DNA of 21,112 nt from Lactobacillus helveticus DSM 20075 = CGMCC 1.1877 (GTDB taxonomy: Bacteria > Bacillota > Bacilli > Lactobacillales > Lactobacillaceae). Below are positions 16,321-21,112 of the stretch, one piece after another. The stretch's first letter is position 1. Each line of letters begins with the position of its first letter. Position numbers and translations under genes: made by a program. Location of the stretch: positions 36,887-57,998 of the forward strand of contig NZ_GG700756.1 of NCBI RefSeq assembly GCF_000160855.1. Direction: 5' to 3'. The notes beneath the pieces were generated by a model. It saw only the letters and a program-made list of their open reading frames with translations, made no database searches and was not told the origin of the DNA.

Positions 16321-17248
16321 ACTTATTAAAATTGTCGTATTCAACATGTTCATCGTTATAAACAAAAATTGCTCCGATTCTGTCGGGATTATCATGCCAA
16401 TTCTCAAGAGGATGACCTACAAAGAATAATCTCTTGCATTCAATTTCTGCTTCAACTGATGTTTTTGTAAAAGTGGTTACGCCTGCCAAATTTGTTTTTA
16501 CAGGATAACCAGTTCTAGGATCGATTAAATGGTGATACTTATGTCCATCAACCACTAGATAACGCTCATATGTACCACTAGTTACAGCTGAACATTCTCC
16601 TACCATTACAGAAGTAATATTATCGCCACGAGGCTCTTTTGGATCTTGGATACCGATAACCCATTTGCCATTATCTCGTTTAGGTGAATCGCCTACCAGT
16701 AGAATATTACCACCTAGATTGATAATGCCTGCCTCAACGCCGTATGCTAGCCATAAATCACGAATTCGATCGGCAATCCAGCCCTTAGCAATACCACCAA
16801 GATCTAATTCCATTCCCTTCATTTGAAGAAAAACGGTTTGATCTTGATCGTTTAATTCTACTTTAAACGGATCTGTCATCAGCATCTTGTCTTTAATTTC
16901 TTCATCCTTAGGGACATGAGCGCCTTTAAAACCGATATGCCATAATTTTACTACTGGTCCAATCAAAGCGTTAAAGCCAAAATTTTCTCTGCTTTTTTCT
17001 ACGGCTAACTTCACTAGGCTATAGACTGCACTCGAAACTTGAACAGGATGATCACCTGAGGCATGATTAATATCCATTACTTCAGATTGATCACGATTAA
17101 CAGTAAAAATATCTTCATAATGATCAATTAAATCAAAAGATTTTTTCAATAAGCTTCGATCTTGTGTCCCGAATATTTGCAAAGTAATCGACGTGCCTAA
17201 AGCATGGTGATGACCTACTACTTGTTCTAATGCTAAATCTTTAATCAT
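16319..17248 (-). CDS. ApbE-like FAD:protein FMN transferase
   Basis: This 309-residue protein belongs to the ApbE family, which moves FMN from FAD onto Thr/Ser of target flavoproteins. Visible motifs are ALGTSITL (16-23), LDLGGIAKGWIAD (148-160), LGGN (178-181), TSGTYERY (223-230) and LIDPRTGYP (241-249). No signal peptide or lipobox is present, so it acts in the cytoplasm. The C-terminal metal motif, usually ADAL(A/S)T, reads AEIECK (267-272), so the metal-binding Asp and Thr appear replaced by E268 and K272. No obvious target flavoprotein lies in the window. It follows the phosphatase gene by 8 bases. Confidence 0.85.
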   Translation of the reverse strand: MIKDLALEQVVGHHHALGTSITLQIFGTQDRSLLKKSFDLIDHYEDIFTVNRDQSEVMDINHASGDHPVQVSSAVYSLVKLAVEKSRENFGFNALIGPVVKLWHIGFKGAHVPKDEEIKDKMLMTDPFKVELNDQDQTVFLQMKGMELDLGGIAKGWIADRIRDLWLAYGVEAGIINLGGNILLVGDSPKRDNGKWVIGIQDPKEPRGDNITSVMVGECSAVTSGTYERYLVVDGHKYHHLIDPRTGYPVKTNLAGVTTFTKTSVEAEIECKRLFFVGHPLENWHDNPDRIGAIFVYNDEHVEYDNFNK

Positions 17249-17256
17249 TTTAATTC

Positions 17257-18048
17257 CTAGTTCTCTAAATACAATTCACGTAATTTATCACGCAATTCCG
17301 GCGTTACGCCAATTTTTTCTTCAAGATAATTATCGATACCACCAAAATCTTTTTCAATTGCAATTAATGCAGTATCTAAGAATGCATCAGAGACAGAACC
17401 TAAGATGCGCATATTGGCGCGGAAACATAAATTTTCTCCCTCTTCTTGCATCTTCTTATCTCGCACGGCGCGGTAATCATTTAGCATATAATTTGAATAC
17501 AGATAATCTTGCCTAATAGTCTCCATATCAACGCCCAATAGGTAAAGAACAACCACCGTCACAATTCCTGTTCTATCCTTACCTTCCGAACAATGATAAA
17601 GAACTGCACCATCTTCAGTATTGGCTAAAACTTCTAGAATTTTGTGAATACTATTTTGGGCATGCTCTTTTAATACATACGAGCGATAACGATCACACAT
17701 CATTTTAAAACCAGCATATTGGTCATGACGATAAACTTCAAACGTTTTAGCAAGGTCTTTTTTGCCACCTTGCGTATTATCATTAGTAGAAATAGACAAA
17801 TTAATGTGTTCTACGCCCGGGATCTTACTATCAGGCATATTATGACACTCTAATGGCGAGCGTAAATCAATGATTTTAGTCAAACCATAATCCAGCAAGA
17901 ATTGTTGATCATGTAACGTAATATTACTGATCTTGCCTGTTCTAAGTAAACGATACATCTTTACTCTACGTCCATGATCGCCAATATAGCCGCCCAAATC
18001 ACGAGGATTGCGGACTCGCTCTAATGGCAAAACAATTGGATCCACCAT
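17257..18048 (-). CDS. Protein tyrosine/serine phosphatase, Y_phosphatase3 type
   Basis: This 263-residue cytoplasmic enzyme has the signature HCSEGKDRTG (152-161) with nucleophile C153 and arginine R159, and an N-terminal RNPRDLGG (13-20) typical of the bacterial IphP/PtpB-like group. It should hydrolyse phosphotyrosine and perhaps other phosphoesters, including phosphoinositides in related enzymes; the substrate is not known. A strong GGGGGTG site precedes the start. It is in one operon with the ApbE-like gene and is separated from the flavin reductase genes by a terminator. Confidence 0.88.
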   Translation of the reverse strand: MVDPIVLPLERVRNPRDLGGYIGDHGRRVKMYRLLRTGKISNITLHDQQFLLDYGLTKIIDLRSPLECHNMPDSKIPGVEHINLSISTNDNTQGGKKDLAKTFEVYRHDQYAGFKMMCDRYRSYVLKEHAQNSIHKILEVLANTEDGAVLYHCSEGKDRTGIVTVVVLYLLGVDMETIRQDYLYSNYMLNDYRAVRDKKMQEEGENLCFRANMRILGSVSDAFLDTALIAIEKDFGGIDNYLEEKIGVTPELRDKLRELYLEN

Positions 18049-18080
18049 TTAATTCACCCCCATTACATTTCATTTTTGAT

Positions 18081-18108
18081 AAAAAAACCGGATAGCTTTC
18101 TATCCGGT
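18081..18108 (-). terminator. Terminator of the flavin reductase pair
   Basis: A perfect 9-bp GC-containing stem (18087-18095 with 18100-18108, loop CTTT) is followed on the minus strand by seven T. It lies only about 40 bases before the phosphatase start, leaving little room for a phosphatase promoter, so read-through may supply that operon. Confidence 0.92.
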
Positions 18109-18140
18109 AATTTTACTATTGAGCTAGAGAACTAGCAAAA

Positions 18141-18689
18141 TTATTTATTTGCTTGTTCCACAAATTTGATGAAGTTATCCATCATTGCATCTAATTGCTT
18201 GATGTAGTCTTCATTTGAAAGATCACCAGTAGTTTTATCAAAGTTGCTTGCTGCACCACTGATTAAAATTTCGTTGCCTGGCAAAACATTAGCGCTCATA
18301 TCAGGTGAAAGCAAAATTTCACGTGCATCTTCTTGAGCACGACTTGAGCCTTGAATACCGTATGATGTACCCACAACTGCTGCTGGTTTCATCTTCATTA
18401 CATCAGGACCAGCGTGTGAGCCAAGCCATTCAAGAGCACTTTTAAGAGCTGCAGGAATAGCATGATCATATTCAGGTGTAGTCAAAATTACGCCATCTGC
18501 ATTTTTAATATCTTCAATCCAATTTTTGGTAGCTTCATCTGGTTCAGCTGTTCTAGAGAAAGGCTTAATTTGATCAATTTCTTTAACTTCAAAATCAGCC
18601 TTATCTGCATAACGCTTAGCAATAAATTTTGCTAAAAAACGATTATATGAAAATGGAGCATTTGTACCAACGACTACTAATAATTTCAT
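18141..18689 (-). CDS. NAD(P)H-dependent FMN reductase, second of a pair
   Basis: This 182-residue flavodoxin-like protein opens with a beta strand and FMN phosphate loop (VVVGTNAPFSYNRF) and carries the canonical active-site segment [19 protein letters not shown] (about 76-94), followed by GTSYGIQGSSRAQ. It should reduce FMN or a quinone with NAD(P)H in the cytosol. It follows its paralogue by 13 bases and is led by AGGGGG. A tandem pair of such genes is responsible for H2O2 formation in Lactobacillus johnsonii, and this pair is probably equivalent. Confidence 0.85.
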   Translation of the reverse strand: MKLLVVVGTNAPFSYNRFLAKFIAKRYADKADFEVKEIDQIKPFSRTAEPDEATKNWIEDIKNADGVILTTPEYDHAIPAALKSALEWLGSHAGPDVMKMKPAAVVGTSYGIQGSSRAQEDAREILLSPDMSANVLPGNEILISGAASNFDKTTGDLSNEDYIKQLDAMMDNFIKFVEQANK

Positions 18690-18702
18690 TTAAATAAGCC
18701 CC

Positions 18703-19242
18703 CTACTTAGTAAGTTGTGCATACCAATTATCTACTTCATCAAAGAAGTGATTCAAAAACTTAAGCGTACCTGGTTCTGCCAAATTGCCTTCTTCATCAA
18801 ATTGTTGTAGTGCTATTCCCATCATGAATTCATCACCATTAAATACGTGAGCATTAAAACCAGGAGAAGCTAAAATACTCTTTAAACGAGTTTGAGAACG
18901 GGCACCACCTTGAGGCATTGGTGAAGTTGAAACAATTACAACTGGCTTGTCATGGAAAGGATGAACTGAACTAGAAAGCCATTCAAGAGCACTCTTTAAG
19001 GCACTTGTAACTGAGTGTTGTTGTTCTGGAGAACCAATCAAGATCATGTCAGCATCTCCAACTTTTTCACCTAAATCTAAAATTTCTTTAGGAGCTTCAA
19101 CACCTTCTTTGAACATTGGTAAGCCCTTAACAGTTGCAAAGTCGAAGTCGTATTTATAATCTAAATTTTTGATAATAACTTTGAGCAATTTTTCGTTAAA
19201 TGAGTTATCTGCATTTGAGCCAGATAAAGCAAGTACCTTCAT
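18703..19242 (-). CDS. NAD(P)H-dependent FMN reductase, first of a pair
   Basis: This 179-residue flavodoxin-like protein is a paralogue of the next gene. The ATG at 19242 is preferred because AAAGGTGG lies 6 bases ahead; a GTG nine bases earlier falls inside that site. The N-terminal [13 protein letters not shown] is the FMN phosphate loop. The active-site segment reads [19 protein letters not shown], so the usual Tyr-(Asn/Asp) after PE is replaced by QQ, suggesting that its flavin or substrate pocket differs from that of its partner. The two may form a heteromer or divide roles in NADH-dependent flavin reduction and H2O2 production. Confidence 0.85.
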   Translation of the reverse strand: MKVLALSGSNADNSFNEKLLKVIIKNLDYKYDFDFATVKGLPMFKEGVEAPKEILDLGEKVGDADMILIGSPEQQHSVTSALKSALEWLSSSVHPFHDKPVVIVSTSPMPQGGARSQTRLKSILASPGFNAHVFNGDEFMMGIALQQFDEEGNLAEPGTLKFLNHFFDEVDNWYAQLTK

Positions 19243-19277
19243 AAAAACCACCTTTCGAAAATTCCTTTAACATATTA

Positions 19278-19283
19278 ATTATA
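19278..19283 (-). promoter_or_regulatory. Probable -10 of the flavin reductase operon
   Basis: TATAAT occurs on the minus strand 35 bases before the start. No matching -35 is found at 16-18 bases; a perfect TTGACA at 19328-19333 is too far upstream to pair with it. An activator may be required. Confidence 0.4.
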
Positions 19284-19376
19284 ACCTAATGACCACAAAA
19301 ATAGCTGTTTTTTAATCTGAAGTAAGTGTCAATATTTTTGCGGTAGGCTATTAACCATTAGTCTGACCTTAATTTC

Positions 19377-19601
19377 TTAAATATTTATTTGATTTATTTT
19401 TCTGCTAAAATCGTTTAAATAGCTATGTCCTGCTGTTAAGCTTTCAATGTCGCCGTGATGAATGCCCAGATGAGCTTCATGCATCTTTCTTAGGCTGGCA
19501 CGAACCGCTCCTTTCAATTCTTCCTGATCACCAATATCGAGCTGCCCACCTGCAAACTCACTGCTAAGCCAGTATTCCAGCTCATGCCAAATTCCAGACA
19601 C
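19377..19601 (-). pseudogene. Short ORF, probable gene remnant
   Basis: A 74-codon frame opens with GTG and encodes HELEYWLSSEFAGGQLD and a His-rich AHLGIHHGD segment. I do not recognise the family. There is no ribosome binding site, no ATG near the start, an in-frame stop only six codons upstream, and richer G+C than the flanks. It looks like the C-terminal remnant of a lost gene rather than a working one, although a short functional peptide cannot be excluded. Confidence 0.4.
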
Positions 19602-19660
19602 GAGCTGCTTGAAAACTTATTCTATTTTCTTATCAGTACTTCTTGACGAAGAACCGGAAT

Positions 19661-19701
19661 AAAAAAGAAGCTAGGAAATAATAAAATACTTTTCCAGCTT
19701 C
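19661..19701 (-). terminator. Terminator of the organophosphate transporter gene
   Basis: On the minus strand GAAGCTGGAAA (from 19701) pairs with TTTCC-T-AGCTTC (to 19667) with one bulged base and a 12-nt loop, followed by six T. It starts 13 bases past the transporter stop. Confidence 0.85.
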
Positions 19702-19713
19702 AAAATTAAAATT

Positions 19714-21012
19714 CTATAGTGTGTTGTGATACTTCTTTAGCAAGAAGATAAAGGAGATTATACATACGATTGAAGAAGCGGCCACAATTCCGAAACCGGC
19801 ACTCCAGCTAGTCTTACCAACGATTGAACCAATTCCATATGAAGCAATTACTTCACCAAAGGCGTATCCGAAGAATCCTGATAATCCGATCCCAGAAGCA
19901 ATTGATTCAACAGGGAGGGCATCCATGATAACAATTCCAATTAGAACCTGTTGGCCGTAAATACAAATTCCAAGGATACCCAAAATAATGTCGATAATTA
20001 CAATATTTTGCGCAAGTGCATAGAATGGAATTAAAACTAGGATAATGCTTGAAGTAACCAACATGATTGGAACTCGACGACCCTTAAGGAGCTTGTCTGA
20101 TAGTAAACCTAAAAGGATAGTTCCAGGAATAGCTGCGTACTCAAAAATGGTAAAAGCTGAATTGGTAGCGACTGATGAGAATCCCTTAGAAGTTGAGAGG
20201 TAAATTGGGATCCAGTTTTCAATTCCGTAACGTAAAATGTACGAGAATGCGTTCATGATGCAAAGTGCCCAGACAATTGGGTTCTTCATGATATTATCAT
20301 GGAAGGCCCCCCATGAGGTCTTATGCTTGATATTCTTTTGCTTACTCTTATTAACCTTAGGGAGACCAACTGATTCGGGTGTATCAACTCCCAGAACCAT
20401 TACGATTAAAGCCATTACGACAGAAATCAGAGATGGAATTAAGAAAATGCTATGAATGTTGGCCGCACCGAAAGCGCCGACCGTTCCGGCAACGATTAAG
20501 GAAGCAGTTCCTGAACCAATATTGTGTGAGATATTCCACGTACTTGTTGCGGTCCCCAGTTGGTGTTCATCAAACCATGTAGCTAGCGATTTTTGACAAC
20601 ATGGTGAACCAATTCCTTGGGTTACACCGATACCGATCATTAACAAGATCATTACCCATAAGCTTCGGGTGTAGCCAAAGAAAGTATTAAAAATTGCAGA
20701 TAAAATAAGGCCGACACCGACAAAGTAACGGGGGTTTAACCGGTCAGCAAGTAATCCCATAAAGAATTTACCAATTCCGTATGAAATTGCGAGTGCTGAT
20801 AGGACCAGTCCAACATCAGCAGTAGTTAAGCCAATGTCCTTTGTCAAATATGGTGACGAAAGTGTAAAGTTTGACTTAACAATGTAGTAACTTGCATAGG
20901 CTAAAATCGTACTGACCAAAATTCTGGTCCGATATTTAATAAAAGCGCCGTGCATTTGTTCTTTTGGAACTAATTTGTCACTTGGCGCACTTGGTAATAG
21001 CCAATTAATCAT
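19714..21012 (-). CDS. MFS organophosphate:phosphate antiporter, GlpT/UhpT family
   Basis: This 432-residue protein has twelve predicted membrane helices and the family hallmarks: NFTLSSPYL (48-56), ADRLNPR (89-95), WNISHNIGSG (159-168), DTPESVGLP (210-218), YILRYGIENW (258-267) and EYAAIPGT. Members exchange glycerol-3-phosphate or hexose-6-phosphate for inorganic phosphate. Spacing and the NPR and LRYGI segments look closer to GlpT than UhpT. Of the two phosphate-binding arginines, the second is kept (R261), but the first appears as K46 (IVKSNF where GlpT has LVRKNF). It is a single-gene transcript with a consensus promoter and cre-like site. Confidence 0.88.
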   Translation of the reverse strand: MINWLLPSAPSDKLVPKEQMHGAFIKYRTRILVSTILAYASYYIVKSNFTLSSPYLTKDIGLTTADVGLVLSALAISYGIGKFFMGLLADRLNPRYFVGVGLILSAIFNTFFGYTRSLWVMILLMIGIGVTQGIGSPCCQKSLATWFDEHQLGTATSTWNISHNIGSGTASLIVAGTVGAFGAANIHSIFLIPSLISVVMALIVMVLGVDTPESVGLPKVNKSKQKNIKHKTSWGAFHDNIMKNPIVWALCIMNAFSYILRYGIENWIPIYLSTSKGFSSVATNSAFTIFEYAAIPGTILLGLLSDKLLKGRRVPIMLVTSSIILVLIPFYALAQNIVIIDIILGILGICIYGQQVLIGIVIMDALPVESIASGIGLSGFFGYAFGEVIASYGIGSIVGKTSWSAGFGIVAASSIVCIISFIFLLKKYHNTL

Positions 21013-21068
21013 TAGATAACCCTTCTTCCAAATAACTTAACTCACTCCTCACAAATGATCCAGCGATT

Positions 21069-21097
21069 AGAATAGACTATAGCGAAACCGCTGTCAA
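21069..21097 (-). promoter_or_regulatory. Consensus promoter with cre-like site for the transporter gene
   Basis: On the minus strand TTGACA (21092-21097) and TATTCT (21069-21074) are separated by exactly 17 bases. The spacer and part of the -35 hold TGACAGCGGTTTCG (21083-21096), which matches the CcpA operator TGWAANCGNTNWCA with two mismatches. A CcpA dimer here would block polymerase, so catabolite repression of the transporter is likely. Confidence 0.75.
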
Positions 21098-21112
21098 GTT
21101 TGATAAAAGAAT

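Noticed and set aside
17826..17833. CCCGGG as a possible Noc-binding site centre
   Set aside because: The flanks lack the TTTC/GAAA arms of the Noc site, and it lies in coding sequence.
18316..18331. TTTCACGTG in the second flavin reductase gene
   Set aside because: Half of parS only, with poor symmetry, inside a conserved coding segment.
19328..19333. Perfect TTGACA on the minus strand before the flavin reductases
   Set aside because: No -10 lies 16-18 bases downstream; the TATAAT at 19278 is about 44 bases away.

Overview
The window looks like a chromosomal segment of a low-GC lactic acid bacterium, most likely Lactobacillus sensu stricto (acidophilus/helveticus/johnsonii group). Supporting signs are a Lys-type MurE next to an aspartate racemase (D-Asp cross-bridge chemistry), an LmrCD-type exporter, the rsmG-noc-parA-parB cluster, and a tandem pair of small flavin reductases like those linked to H2O2 production in that group. 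The species call is inference from gene content. Nearly all genes lie on the minus strand; cvpA is the only convincing plus-strand gene. I saw no tRNA, rRNA, CRISPR array or insertion sequence.

Layout. 1-2000: a decayed two-gene locus, with an AAA ATPase/DUF234 gene carrying four inactivating lesions, a translationally coupled 132-codon gene of unknown function, and a repeat-rich operator-like region upstream. 2045-6263: racD and murE (cell wall) downstream of a VanRS-like two-component system. 6441-10147: a heterodimeric ABC exporter operon whose leader may hold a 6-codon ORF overlapping a terminator hairpin, resembling ribosome-mediated attenuation. 10149-15605: the rsmG-noc-parA-parB-DUF951-ychF-DUF1129 run, tightly packed and probably one transcript, with an unusual set of parS-like half-sites just before rsmG. 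15741-16277: cvpA, divergent from rsmG. 16319-19242: an ApbE-family flavin transferase with a tyrosine phosphatase, then two flavin reductase paralogues. 19377-19601: a probable gene remnant. 19714-21112: a GlpT/UhpT-family organophosphate transporter behind a consensus promoter with a cre-like site in its spacer.

The genes group into four themes: cell-wall building and envelope sensing, drug or lipid export, chromosome segregation with ribosome maturation, and flavin/redox metabolism. The most interesting items are the possible attenuator before the ABC exporter, the parS-like half-site array before rsmG, the operator-like repeats at the dead ATPase locus, and substituted key residues in the ApbE and GlpT-family proteins.
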